From assembly GCA_900546575.1 (NCBI GenBank), contig URDM01000013.1, positions 1-47,095 on the forward strand: a stretch of 47,095 nucleotides of DNA, given 5' to 3'. The notes beneath the pieces were generated by a model that worked only from the letters and a program-made list of their open reading frames with translations, was not told the origin of the DNA and did no database searches. The translations under genes and the position numbers were made by a program. This DNA comes from an uncultured Prevotella sp. Its GTDB lineage: Bacteria > Bacteroidota > Bacteroidia > Bacteroidales > Bacteroidaceae. The stretch's first letter is position 1, and every line of letters starts with the position of its first letter. Positions 15,509-24,290 of this stretch are shown here, piece after piece.

Positions 15509-16564
15509 ATGAAAAGAAAAAACAACACAAAGCGCAACGTCATTATCCTGGCGTGTGTATGTATGGGCATCATAATAGGTGTAGCATACATGTTCTTCTT
15601 CTCTGCCCTGCTCGTTGGCAATGACACCAAATATGTATACATCGACAACGACGACAACATCGATTCAGTTTACACAAAGCTGTCTGAATTCTCAAGCAAG
15701 GGCACACAGATGACAGGCTTCAAGATGCTTGTTAATAATAGCAAGTATGCCGACAACATTCGCACCGGACGTTATGCTGTTCGTCCTGGCGAAGGAGCGT
15801 TCGTTGTGTTCCGCCATCTGAAGAACGGATTGCAGACTCCTGTTAATCTTGTAGTGCCATCGGTGCGCACCGTTGACCGCTTGGCAGCCGAGTTCTCAAA
15901 GAAACTAATGCTCGATAGCGCCACAATATATCACGCACTTGCCGATGAAGCAACTTGCAGTAAATACGGATACGACACCGCTACAATCGCAGCGATGTTC
16001 ATACCTAATACATACGATATTTACTGGAACGTAAGCACAGAAAAACTGCTCGACCGTATGCACAAGGAATGCAACAAGTTCTGGAACAATGAGCGTACTG
16101 ACAAGGCAAAGGCGATGAAGCTGTCGCCTATTGAGGTGAGCACACTGGCAAGTATTGTAGACGAAGAGACAGCCAACGACGGCGAGAAACCTATGGTAGC
16201 CGGAATGTACTACAACCGATTGATGCTTCGCAACGCCGAATATCCCAACGGTATGCCACTCCAGGCGGACCCGACAATTAAGTTTGCCTGGAAACGATTC
16301 GACTTGAAACGCATTTACAACAATCTGCTATACATCAAGAGTCCTTACAATACCTACAAGAATCCGGGACTGCCCCCTGGACCTATCCGTATTCCGTCTA
16401 TTGCAGGTATTGACGCTGTGCTGAACCACGTAAAGCACGACTATATATATATGTGTGCCAAGGAAGACTTCAGCGGAACGCACAACTTCGCTCGTACTTA
16501 TCAGGAGCATCTGCAAAACGCCAAGCGATACAGCCAGGCGCTGAATCAAAGAGGAATAAAATAA
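15509..16564 (+). CDS. mltG: Endolytic murein transglycosylase MltG
   Basis: A 351-residue inner-membrane enzyme that cuts nascent peptidoglycan strands and so terminates glycan chain growth. A basic N-terminus and one TM anchor (about residues 11-33) are followed by a LysM-like part (about 40-110) and the YceG catalytic domain. That domain includes FIPNTYDIYWNVSTEKLLDR, the catalytic Glu220 in LASIVDEETA, and the signatures LQADPTIKFA and NTYKNPGLPPGPI. The length and order match the family. The start choice rests on the promoter position. It is monocistronic, with a terminator downstream. Confidence 0.95.
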   Translation: MKRKNNTKRNVIILACVCMGIIIGVAYMFFFSALLVGNDTKYVYIDNDDNIDSVYTKLSEFSSKGTQMTGFKMLVNNSKYADNIRTGRYAVRPGEGAFVVFRHLKNGLQTPVNLVVPSVRTVDRLAAEFSKKLMLDSATIYHALADEATCSKYGYDTATIAAMFIPNTYDIYWNVSTEKLLDRMHKECNKFWNNERTDKAKAMKLSPIEVSTLASIVDEETANDGEKPMVAGMYYNRLMLRNAEYPNGMPLQADPTIKFAWKRFDLKRIYNNLLYIKSPYNTYKNPGLPPGPIRIPSIAGIDAVLNHVKHDYIYMCAKEDFSGTHNFARTYQEHLQNAKRYSQALNQRGIK

Positions 16565-16625
16565 GAAGGAATAGAATACGAATTCTACAATTAAAGGAAA
16601 AAATAAGGAAACCTTATAAAACGTC

Positions 16626-16660
16626 AAATGCCGGTTGCTTCACAGCGGCCGGCATTTTTA
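16626..16660 (+). terminator. Intrinsic terminator after mltG
   Basis: atgccgg (16628-16634) pairs with ccggcat (16649-16655), extended by flanking AA/TT, and is followed by TTTTT. The remaining ~145 nt to the convergent gene is AT-rich with nothing recognisable. Confidence 0.8.
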
Positions 16661-16807
16661 TCAATAGGTATTAGTCTTTTTTCTAAGGTAAAAAGATTGT
16701 ATTCAGGATAACACCACAAAGGTAGGACTTTAGATTTGAATGTGCAAATTAAAATATATGCTTTAAAGCATAATTTGAATAAAAACATCAGCTAAATCTA
16801 CACACTA

Positions 16808-17599
16808 TCACTTACAGTCCTGTTCAAGGATGTTTCTTACCGACATTTTAGGATTTTGCTTGGCCTGTCGGTCTACCATGGCGGTGTACTTGGTGTTGAA
16901 CACCTTACGTCCCAACAATCTATTTACCGTCCACATTATCTTGCCCATATGCATGTCGCGCTCCTGCTGCGTACTATTTTCAAAATCACGCAAAGGATAA
17001 AGGCTCAACAGATAGAAGCTCATACAGTCGGGCACTATCTGCTCGCGTGTCATTTGCTGGCGCTGCTCTTCAGTGTAGAAACGACGGTATGGCTCAAAAT
17101 CCTTGCCTAAGTACTTGTCAAGTGATATGCCAATGGTGTTGTCGCCTATCACAATGCTTTGATTAAGCGCACTTATCTGGGTGTAAACTGTGGGTATCGT
17201 TATCTCAGGACATATCTTCTGAAGCTTTTTAAACGCATCACTCAACTGAGTATCGATGTCACTCATATTGGCATACTGCGTCTCTGTTTCAGCAATGATA
17301 GTCTGAAGAATTGTGTCTTGATAGAAATTCAGAAGCTTTGTGTTAATGCCTGCATCATTCACCTCGCCCAACTGCAGTATATCTTCAATAAGCATACGCG
17401 TCTGTTTGGGATAGTCAATGTTCATCTGCTGAAGAGCTGAGAAATCGCCCGTAGTGAGATAACGGCTTTCAAGACGATCATAACGCTGCACCTGCACAAG
17501 CGTCGACTGACCTTCTTCACCAAACTGTTTCAACTTAAACTCGCAAGCAGTTGAAACTAAAATGATGGCTGTTACTATAATAATATAAATCTTTCTCAC
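16808..17599 (-). CDS. GldB-like lipoprotein
   Basis: A 263-residue lipoprotein. The signal MRKIYIIIVTAIILVSTAC places the lipidated Cys at residue 19. The mature part resembles gliding-motility lipoprotein GldB of Bacteroidota: an early region with RYDRLESRYLTTGD, then PTVYTQISALNQSIVIGDNT, GISLDKYLGKDFEPYRRF and QIVPDCMSFYLLSLYPL. GldB homologues are found in non-gliding gut and oral Bacteroidales, where their role is unknown. It has its own promoter and no gld neighbours, so a motility role is unlikely here. Confidence 0.75.
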   Translation of the reverse strand: MRKIYIIIVTAIILVSTACEFKLKQFGEEGQSTLVQVQRYDRLESRYLTTGDFSALQQMNIDYPKQTRMLIEDILQLGEVNDAGINTKLLNFYQDTILQTIIAETETQYANMSDIDTQLSDAFKKLQKICPEITIPTVYTQISALNQSIVIGDNTIGISLDKYLGKDFEPYRRFYTEEQRQQMTREQIVPDCMSFYLLSLYPLRDFENSTQQERDMHMGKIMWTVNRLLGRKVFNTKYTAMVDRQAKQNPKMSVRNILEQDCK

Positions 17600-17644
17600 A
17601 ATAGGCTTCTTGTTATTCTAAAAAAAGTGTTCATTAACACAATG

Positions 17645-17675
17645 CAAAAATACTAAAAAAGTTCTTTTCTTCCAA
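17645..17675 (-). promoter_or_regulatory. Promoter of the GldB-like gene
   Basis: On the minus strand, TTG (17675-17673), a 20-nt spacer, and TATTTTTG (17652-17645). The -7 lies ~46 nt before the start codon. Confidence 0.6.
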
Positions 17676-17693
17676 CTTTTCAGCTAAAAAAGA

Positions 17694-17723
17694 TTAAACG
17701 ACAGACATATTTCTGCCGTTTAA
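17694..17723 (-). terminator. Terminator after the glycosyltransferase gene
   Basis: ttaaacgacag (17694 on) pairs with ctgccgtttaa (to 17723) with one mismatch. On the minus strand the stem is followed by TCTTTTTT. Confidence 0.65.
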
Positions 17724-17756
17724 CCATAAAAAACACAAAATTTGACGAATTTTAGT

Positions 17757-18779
17757 CTATTCTTTAACGTCGCTATACATATGACAACCATGTATATAAT
17801 ATTGCCATAATATAGAATAAGGCTTACGCATTGCATCTATTGCAGATGTGCGAGTAGACTGTATCTGCTTACGGTCTGCAACAAAATCCTTACGCCAAGC
17901 CTTAAAAGCCTTACGTCCATTGACCACTGCCTTGAACTCACCAAGATTGCGATCGAGCAGCAACGACTTGAATGCCGCCACATAATCCAGCACTCTTCTT
18001 ACACGCATTACATGTGCAAGTTCGGCTTCAGGCAAGTTCTTGTAGAGCATCGTCAAGTTGTTGCGGAAATTGAGATAGGTCTTCATCGGATTACCCTTGG
18101 GCAATGTTCCGCCTCCAACATGATATACTACACTCTGCGGAACGCAATATATCTTTCTGCCAAGATTGCACAAGCGCCAACAAAGGTCTATCTCTTCACA
18201 ATGCGCAAAGAATCGGGCATCAAGTCCACCAACACGCCAGTAGTCCTCACGGCGTATCATCAGCGCTGCACCAGTTGCCCACATCACCTCACAAGGGTCA
18301 TCGTATTGCCCTTGATCCTTCTCTACTGTATCGAATATACGTCCGCGACAGAACGGATAACCATAACGGTCAATGTATCCACCGCTTGCACCAGCATACT
18401 CAAACATGTCGCGCGAATGCTCAGCACGAAGCTTTGGCTGGCACGCAGCAACCTCCGGATGGGCATCCATAAAGCCAATGAGACGCTCCATCCAGCCTTC
18501 TGTCACCTCAACATCACTATTGAGGAGCATATAGTATTCATAATCTACCTGCTCCAACGCACGATTGTAGCCACCGGCAAAACCATAGTTCTTGTCAAGT
18601 ATAATGGTTCGAACAGTAGGAAACTCTGCCTTGAGCAAAGCCAACGAGTCGTCCTTCGAATCATTATCGGCTACAATTATATCGGCAACATCAGCCGAGT
18701 GCTCTATCACAGAAGGAAGAAAGCGGCGCATCATTGCCGCTCCATTCCAGTTAAGTATTACGATTGCAACTTTCTTCAT
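17757..18779 (-). CDS. Glycosyltransferase family 2 (WbbL-like)
   Basis: A 340-residue inverting GT-A glycosyltransferase, probably acting at the inner face of the inner membrane in surface polysaccharide or glycolipid synthesis. It opens with VAIVILNWNGAAMMRRFLPS, the rhamnosyltransferase/WbbL-type start. IIVADNDSKDDSLALL, NYGFAGGYNRALEQ and the metal-binding YYMLLNSDVEVTEGW (about residues 82-96) follow. ATGAALMIRREDYWRVGGLD and a FFAHCEEIDLCWRL acceptor-side motif complete the fold. No signal peptide or long TM segment is visible. It follows mtaB by 48 nt of repeat and may be cotranscribed with it. The sugar cannot be predicted. Confidence 0.9.
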   Translation of the reverse strand: MKKVAIVILNWNGAAMMRRFLPSVIEHSADVADIIVADNDSKDDSLALLKAEFPTVRTIILDKNYGFAGGYNRALEQVDYEYYMLLNSDVEVTEGWMERLIGFMDAHPEVAACQPKLRAEHSRDMFEYAGASGGYIDRYGYPFCRGRIFDTVEKDQGQYDDPCEVMWATGAALMIRREDYWRVGGLDARFFAHCEEIDLCWRLCNLGRKIYCVPQSVVYHVGGGTLPKGNPMKTYLNFRNNLTMLYKNLPEAELAHVMRVRRVLDYVAAFKSLLLDRNLGEFKAVVNGRKAFKAWRKDFVADRKQIQSTRTSAIDAMRKPYSILWQYYIHGCHMYSDVKE

Positions 18780-18782
18780 GAT

Positions 18783-18832
18783 CGTTCTTCACTCTTCACT
18801 TTTCACTCTTCACTTTTCACTTTTCACTTAAA
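18783..18832. repeat. Short-period repeat between mtaB and the glycosyltransferase gene
   Basis: About five copies of ttcacttt/ttcactct with a period of 8-9 bp. It is the same type of spacer as at 6066 and 14600 but with a different unit. Confidence 0.7.
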
Positions 18833-20195
18833 CAATTTCAGCTTTCAATGCCGACTTGTCGTGATTGAAGTCACCAAGGCGTACACGAATGAGTTGATTG
18901 TCGTATTCTTCCTTTGCATCACGCGGTGAAAGTTCCACACGCACATAGTTCTTGGTAAACCCATGCATGGCACGTCCATGCGAAGCCTTCTCAAAGAGCA
19001 CCTCCTGTTCCGTACCCTTATAGCGTGCATAGAAATCGATACGCTTCTGCTCGCTCATTTCGAGCAATCGCTTGCTGCGCAACTTCTTGTCAGCATCGCT
19101 TACAACATAAGGAATACGCAAGGCAGCAGTACCTGGACGTTCACTGTAAGGAAACACATGAAGCTGAGTAACATCAACACCATTGAGGAAATCGTAGCAC
19201 TCTTCAAAACACTCTGGAGTCTCGCCACGACATCCCACCATAACGTCTACACCAATAAAAGCCTCGGGCATACGCTCCTTGATCAATGCTATCTTGCGTG
19301 CAAACAGAGCCTTATCATAACGGCGGTGCATAAGACGCAACACCTCATCGCTGCCACTTTGTAATGGGACATGGAAGTGTGGCATGAAAGCACGACTCTG
19401 TGCACAGAAGTCAATGAGTTCATCTGTCAAAAGATCGGGCTCCATACTGCTGATACGATAACGTTCAATGCCATCAACACAATCAAGAGCTTTAACAAGA
19501 TCGACAAAGCTTTCGCCCGTAGTCTTGCCAAAGTCACCAATATTGACACCAGTAAGCACTATCTCCTTGCCACCTTCAGCTGCGGCCTGTTCTGCCTGTG
19601 CTACAAGAGAACTGATTGTCGGGTTGCGCGAATTGCCTCGGGCATATGGTATAGTACAATATGTACAATAGTAGTCACAGCCATCCTGTACCTTCAAGAA
19701 ATAACGTGTACGGTTGCCACGTGAGCAAGATGGTGCAAACGACTTGATGTTCTTGGTCTTAACCGAATGATAACGGTGCAGCGATTCCTGTCCTGTCTGT
19801 TGCATATGTTCAGCTTCCGACTCCTTAGCAGTCCAAGCATCGCTCAAGAACTGTATGAGGTCAGCTTTCTCGTTAGAACCAAGCACAAGGTCAACACCCT
19901 CAATCTTGCTCACTCTTTCCGACTCCAACTGAGCGTAACAACCAGTTACTGCCACAAAAGCACCAGGATTATTGCGCACCATACGATGTATTGCCTGTCG
20001 GCACTTGTGGTCGGCAACTTCTGTCACCGAGCAAGTATTGATAAGACAAAGGTCAGCCTTCTCACCTTCCTTTGCTGCAACAACACCCAATTCCTGCAAC
20101 ATCTGACCGAATGTAGACGTCTCGGAGAAGTTAAGTTTGCAGCCAAGCGTATAATAAGCCGCCTTCTTATTCTGAAAAACTGAAGTATTAATCAT
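18828..20195 (-). CDS. mtaB: tRNA t6A37 methylthiotransferase MtaB
   Basis: A 455-residue radical-SAM enzyme that converts t6A37 of ANN-decoding tRNAs to ms2t6A. The N-terminal MTTase domain carries three Fe-S cysteines: Cys19 (TLGCKLN), Cys55 (INTCSVTE) and Cys86 (VTGCYAQ). The radical-SAM domain has CxxxCxxC at 173-177-180 (GCDYYCTYC). GVDVMVGCRGETPECFEE and a C-terminal TRAM-like segment (about residues 380-450) follow. The TLGCKLN start separates it from MiaB and RimO. A TAnnTTTG element lies upstream on the minus strand. Confidence 0.93.
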   Translation of the reverse strand: MINTSVFQNKKAAYYTLGCKLNFSETSTFGQMLQELGVVAAKEGEKADLCLINTCSVTEVADHKCRQAIHRMVRNNPGAFVAVTGCYAQLESERVSKIEGVDLVLGSNEKADLIQFLSDAWTAKESEAEHMQQTGQESLHRYHSVKTKNIKSFAPSCSRGNRTRYFLKVQDGCDYYCTYCTIPYARGNSRNPTISSLVAQAEQAAAEGGKEIVLTGVNIGDFGKTTGESFVDLVKALDCVDGIERYRISSMEPDLLTDELIDFCAQSRAFMPHFHVPLQSGSDEVLRLMHRRYDKALFARKIALIKERMPEAFIGVDVMVGCRGETPECFEECYDFLNGVDVTQLHVFPYSERPGTAALRIPYVVSDADKKLRSKRLLEMSEQKRIDFYARYKGTEQEVLFEKASHGRAMHGFTKNYVRVELSPRDAKEEYDNQLIRVRLGDFNHDKSALKAEIV

Positions 20196-20242
20196 TTCAC
20201 ATTATATATAATATATAAAAGCCACCTGTGGCTTAACAGGTG

Positions 20243-20250
20243 CAAAGGTA
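20243..20250 (-). promoter_or_regulatory. -7 element upstream of mtaB
   Basis: On the minus strand this is TACCTTTG, ~48 nt before the mtaB start. No clear -33 element is seen. The rest of 20,251-20,425 is AT-rich with nothing recognisable. Confidence 0.5.
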
Positions 20251-20425
20251 GTAAAAAGATTTTATGAATGAGGTTTTGTACGCACACAAAACAACAAAAA
20301 TGACAGTAAAAATGAGGTTAGAAAGACACGTCAAAAAGATTAACATTCGTTTACAGTCTGTATCTTGTTGATTTTCAACACCTTCCAAACGGGTTACAAA
20401 AACTGCAAAAAAAAATACTAAAAAG

Positions 20426-20458
20426 TTGTACGTCGTATCAAAAAAATATATACCTTTG
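20426..20458 (+). promoter_or_regulatory. Promoter of the small lipoprotein gene
   Basis: TACCTTTG at 20451-20458 with TTG at 20426-20428, 22 nt upstream. The leader to ATG 20511 is ~47 nt. Confidence 0.6.
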
Positions 20459-20510
20459 CAATGTTTTAATAAACAAATGATTGTTTTACAGATTTAAAAA
20501 AGCAAAGAAA

Positions 20511-20672
20511 ATGAAGAAATTGGTTTTAATGTTCGTAGCTATCGCAGCTATCTCTTTCGCATCATGTGGTAACAAGACTGCAGCTCCTGCTGCTAACGCT
20601 GACAGCGATACCGTACAGGTAGCTGACACAACTGTTGACACAACTGCTGTTGATACAACTGTTGCTCAGTAA
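20511..20672 (+). CDS. Very small lipoprotein (53 aa)
   Basis: A type II signal (MKKLVLMFVAIAAISFASC) gives lipidated Cys19. The mature part is only ~35 residues: Ala-rich, then a Thr/Asp/Val repeat (DTTVDTTAVDTTVAQ). I prefer ATG 20511 over an upstream in-frame start because it begins a perfect lipoprotein signal behind a good promoter. A strong terminator follows, so it is a single, probably well-expressed gene. The low-complexity tail looks like the linker of larger Bacteroidota lipoproteins (compare the NlpE-like gene at 42908) without its domain. It may be a structural envelope peptide; the function is unknown. Confidence 0.75.
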   Translation: MKKLVLMFVAIAAISFASCGNKTAAPAANADSDTVQVADTTVDTTAVDTTVAQ

Positions 20673-20702
20673 TATTTAGCTCGAACAAAAAAATGAGAGA
20701 TT

Positions 20703-20734
20703 AACCGCTGACCCTCAGGGTCGGCGGTTTTTTT
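20703..20734 (+). terminator. Terminator after the small lipoprotein
   Basis: aaccgctgaccc pairs with gggtcggcggtt (one G-U pair) around a short loop and is followed by seven T. Confidence 0.9.
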
Positions 20735-20766
20735 ATGTCCTTACCGCTACAACTACCTTATTAAGT

Positions 20767-21579
20767 ATGACAACAAAAGCTTTATTATCAATCGTCGGCA
20801 TAACATTCGCCACTATTGCAAGTACACCAGCATACGCTATTGGTATAAATAGCGAGAATCCAAACACTATAAACTGCGAAAATCCAAACACTATAAACTG
20901 CGAGAATCCGAACACTATAATCACAGCCACAACAACTGCCACCACACAATGGCAAGCAGGAAGAATTGTGAGCAAGACAGATATCAAGGCAAACAGACTT
21001 GAACATTATTTCTGCAAGAAGAACATTGACAATCAACTCTTTGCCCGCATATATGGCAAATCGTACAAAGCCAACTGCACATTAGCACGCACCGAACTGC
21101 GTTATCTGCAACTGTTGCACTACACAGTTGATGGACGGATAATGACTGGCGAGATGATTTGCCATAAAGATATAGCCAACGATCTGATTGAAATATTCCG
21201 TAAACTATTTGAAGCCCACTACCCTATCGAGCGCATTCAGCTCATTGACGACTTCGGAGCCGACGATGTAACATCGATGAACCATAACAATACATCGTGC
21301 TTCAACTACAGAGCGGTGGCAGGATCAAAGAAATTGTCGAAGCATAGTATGGGCAAAGCCGTTGACATCAATCCGCTTTACAACCCATACGTAAAAAAAC
21401 GCGCCAACGGAAAGACAATTGTCAATCCTGAGAAAGGCCGCCAATATGCCAACCGAAGCAAGCAATTCAAATACAAGATCGACCGCAACGACCTTGCCTA
21501 CCGACTATTTACACAACATGGATTTACGTGGGGAGGCGGCTGGCGTTCGCTGAAAGACTACCAGCACTTCGAGAAATAA
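20767..21579 (+). CDS. M15-family peptidase (D-Ala-D-Ala carboxypeptidase-like), exported
   Basis: A 270-residue exported zinc peptidase, likely trimming peptidoglycan stem peptides. The signal peptide is MTTKALLSIVGITFATIASTPAYA. The M15 zinc ligands are visible: His193 and Asp200 in SKHSMGKAVDINPLYNPYVK, and His267 near the end (DYQHFEK), with the catalytic region GFTWGGGWRS before it. Residues 30-53 are three copies of ENPNTINC, directly after the signal peptide. It stands alone, convergent with the M6 protease gene. VanY/VanX-like or endolysin-like specificity cannot be settled from sequence. Confidence 0.88.
   Translation: MTTKALLSIVGITFATIASTPAYAIGINSENPNTINCENPNTINCENPNTIITATTTATTQWQAGRIVSKTDIKANRLEHYFCKKNIDNQLFARIYGKSYKANCTLARTELRYLQLLHYTVDGRIMTGEMICHKDIANDLIEIFRKLFEAHYPIERIQLIDDFGADDVTSMNHNNTSCFNYRAVAGSKKLSKHSMGKAVDINPLYNPYVKKRANGKTIVNPEKGRQYANRSKQFKYKIDRNDLAYRLFTQHGFTWGGGWRSLKDYQHFEK
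20854..20925 (+). repeat. In-frame 24-bp coding tandem repeat (three units)
   Basis: Three consecutive 24-bp units encode ENPNTINC, ENPNTINC and ENPNTIIT in the M15 peptidase. They differ by only a few bases, so they could change copy number by slippage without a frameshift. Each of the first two adds one Cys. Confidence 0.9.
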
Positions 21580-21643
21580 AAGGCCAAGACAGAGACATCA
21601 GACTGCTATCTTCAGCAAAACATACAGCAGCCTCACTCTCTCA

Positions 21644-24244
21644 CTACACCCCACCCTTAGCTATCTTGAATGTCTTTGCCCCATACTTCACTATATACAC
21701 GCCCACATATGCCTTGTTATTCACAAACGAGGCATAAGGCATACGTCCGAGCATGACTCCGCTAATGGAATAGACAGACACCATAGCCGACGGTTCAATA
21801 ACACGAAAACTGTCATAAACCTCGCTTATTCCATTAGTCGCGTCATTCAGTTCCACATTGCGCCAATCGCTCCAGGGCTTTTCCACTCCTCGCTTTACAG
21901 CCTGAACACGCCATCGATACACCACATTGGGCTGTAGCGAAGTGAATTCATATTCTGTGTCATACACATTATATATATATAGCACATCGCCTGCGGCACG
22001 CGTTGCAGCAAAGTCGCTCTCCGAGAAAGCGCCATCATATATACCAATTGAATATATATAGCATCGTGCAGTAGGCGCAACATAAAGGTTGAAAGGCTTG
22101 CAATACTGATTGTCAAATACTATCAGCTGCCGTTTTCCGTCAGCAACAATATTTGTTCTATCAATAACATTTCCGTCATAATCAATAAGCAACAACATAA
22201 TATCAGGCTTATCATCCTTATAAGCGGCTGAAACAAAACTTATCGTGACCTTTCCAGACTTGTTGTTCTTGATATGTGGCGATATGAGGAAACTGTTTTG
22301 AGGAGTCGAAGTTCCAAGTTTAAGACATCCCACACCCTTAAATACATTATCGCCAGTCCACCCTTCATTACTCGTATGAGCATCAAGTCGTGACGACAAA
22401 TTCGTAGTTCCGTCACTCTTGTTTCCACTTCCCCAACCAGTGAAGTCCTCAGCCAAGAGCAATTTATCTTCGGGCGAAACCTTGCCAACTTCCTCTAATT
22501 GAACATTATAGTAATCGGCAAACTCCACTTCATTCCACGTAGCACGGAATGAATCAGAACCAGTCTGTTCTGAATGCAAGTCTGTAGCCACCGAAGGAGC
22601 ACCACCCATAAACAAGAACGAAATCAATCCATCTGAACTCTCCGTGATTTCAGTCACAGGCTTGCTAAGCAACTTTGTTCCCGAACTGTTATTATTGAAC
22701 AAAGTAGCCGCAGGCGACGAGGTGTCAGTCAACTGAGTATTGCCCGACGTACCCGGATAGGTGTCGCCTTTAAGCGATTTGCTGCTTCTATCGTTGTCGG
22801 CTGCCACTATGCTGAAACGAGGATGCGACACATCCGTATTCACCTCATTGTATTCCCAAATCGAACTATAATAGTCAACATGAATGACAAGCAAGCCATG
22901 CGAAGGCAACTGCTTGTCAAATCCGGTCTGTTGGCGATTCTCAAAAATGTAATATTCACGTGGCTTATTGTCGTTATACACCACATACGACTTGGGCGAC
23001 TCGCTCAGAGCAGGCAAGTCGTACACATCAGTAGGCTTGTCCAGCACATCTGGTTGCATCCATCCGCTCACCCAACGCTGGTATGTGTTATAGCCAACGG
23101 GACAATAGCCATTGCCAGCATACGAACCATAGTCCATGACATCCCACAAGTCCATACCAAAACAATCGCCACCCGACGTGTCGTATATATCAGGCAAACC
23201 CAGACAATGGCTAAACTCATGGCAAGCCGTGCCTATACCAGCCATATTCTTACTGCCGTAGTCGTTCAGTTCGGCAGTACATCCATATGTATTTATCTTC
23301 ACCTTATTGAGAGTGAGGCTATAGCCGGCAGCCTTCAGAGTCCACTCATGCGGCCAAATGGTATTAGGGAGCAATGCCGGACGTGAAGCTTCGCCATAAC
23401 CAGCATATATCACGAACACCTGATCGACCTCGCCGTCACCATCCCAATCATAATCGGCAAAGTTAACCTTATCGGCTACAAGCCGACAAGCCTCGTACAC
23501 CATACCACCAGGATCCTTATCATTGCCACTATCGTCATTGCCACCATAATCAGCCATGTTCTTCGACACAGTAACAGGACCTACAACGTCGAACGACAAG
23601 TCGAACTTTCCATAGCTCTGACTATAGAAATAGTCGTGTACCGAACCAGAGTTGCCGAGCGTGTTATAGCCCGTCTTGTTGAAGAAGTCGTTCCATTCAG
23701 CATTGTCATGAGCCGACTGCATCTTCACATCCTGAAAATTCACCAGAATGACAAGTCCCTTGCGCTTGCCCGTAACGCCAATGCCGTCGCCACCCGTAGC
23801 ACCAGCCATACGTGTAAGCGCAGGTTCATCAGCAGCCATAGCATTCTGTCGCTTGGCAAAGCGTTGCAGACGAGCCTTGTTGCGCTTTGCCGCAAGCTTG
23901 GAAGCAAATCCGGCAATGCGCTCCACCTCAGTCTTATGTCCTGCAAGAAAAGCCTTCTCCTTCAGCGAACGTCGCTCTGCATCATGCGCCACCTGTGCCG
24001 AAGCACGCAGCACACCGTCATCAGCCATGTACGCATAACAATAAGCCTTGTCTACGTTCATGGCTATCGGCATACCGTCTTCGGTACACATAAAGTGGAA
24101 GTTCTCGTCGCCACGCACCATGACAGTAACCATACTGCCATCGGGTTGGCGCACCAGTGTCTTACAGCGCTTTGCCGGTACAGCCCATACGGTGATAGTA
24201 CAGAGCAAGGCAACGAGAACAGCGACGTTTCTATTATGCTTCAT
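21644..24244 (-). CDS. Secreted M6-family metalloprotease with T9SS-like tail
   Basis: An 866-residue secreted protease. The signal peptide (about residues 1-22) is followed by a propeptide-like region (about 23-150) and the M6 catalytic domain, with zinc motif CHEFSHCLGLPD (His342, Glu343, His346, Asp352). A choice-of-anchor-J-like beta domain follows (starting LLLAEDFTGWGSGNKSDG, about residues 590-740), then a fibronectin-like part. The C-terminal ~70 residues (VYSISGVMLGRMPYASF ... GVYIVKYGAKTFKIAKGGV) look like a type IX secretion sorting signal. It is the last gene of the long minus-strand run, 46 nt after its neighbour; it may be cotranscribed without being part of that system. Confidence 0.9.
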   Translation of the reverse strand: MKHNRNVAVLVALLCTITVWAVPAKRCKTLVRQPDGSMVTVMVRGDENFHFMCTEDGMPIAMNVDKAYCYAYMADDGVLRASAQVAHDAERRSLKEKAFLAGHKTEVERIAGFASKLAAKRNKARLQRFAKRQNAMAADEPALTRMAGATGGDGIGVTGKRKGLVILVNFQDVKMQSAHDNAEWNDFFNKTGYNTLGNSGSVHDYFYSQSYGKFDLSFDVVGPVTVSKNMADYGGNDDSGNDKDPGGMVYEACRLVADKVNFADYDWDGDGEVDQVFVIYAGYGEASRPALLPNTIWPHEWTLKAAGYSLTLNKVKINTYGCTAELNDYGSKNMAGIGTACHEFSHCLGLPDIYDTSGGDCFGMDLWDVMDYGSYAGNGYCPVGYNTYQRWVSGWMQPDVLDKPTDVYDLPALSESPKSYVVYNDNKPREYYIFENRQQTGFDKQLPSHGLLVIHVDYYSSIWEYNEVNTDVSHPRFSIVAADNDRSSKSLKGDTYPGTSGNTQLTDTSSPAATLFNNNSSGTKLLSKPVTEITESSDGLISFLFMGGAPSVATDLHSEQTGSDSFRATWNEVEFADYYNVQLEEVGKVSPEDKLLLAEDFTGWGSGNKSDGTTNLSSRLDAHTSNEGWTGDNVFKGVGCLKLGTSTPQNSFLISPHIKNNKSGKVTISFVSAAYKDDKPDIMLLLIDYDGNVIDRTNIVADGKRQLIVFDNQYCKPFNLYVAPTARCYIYSIGIYDGAFSESDFAATRAAGDVLYIYNVYDTEYEFTSLQPNVVYRWRVQAVKRGVEKPWSDWRNVELNDATNGISEVYDSFRVIEPSAMVSVYSISGVMLGRMPYASFVNNKAYVGVYIVKYGAKTFKIAKGGV

Positions 24245-24290
24245 GGAGATTAAAAGCTATATCAATCTGTAAATCAGAGCACACACATTA

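Noticed and set aside
18012..18929. 305-codon plus-strand frame
   Set aside because: It lies opposite the glycosyltransferase and mtaB genes and crosses the repeat spacer between them.
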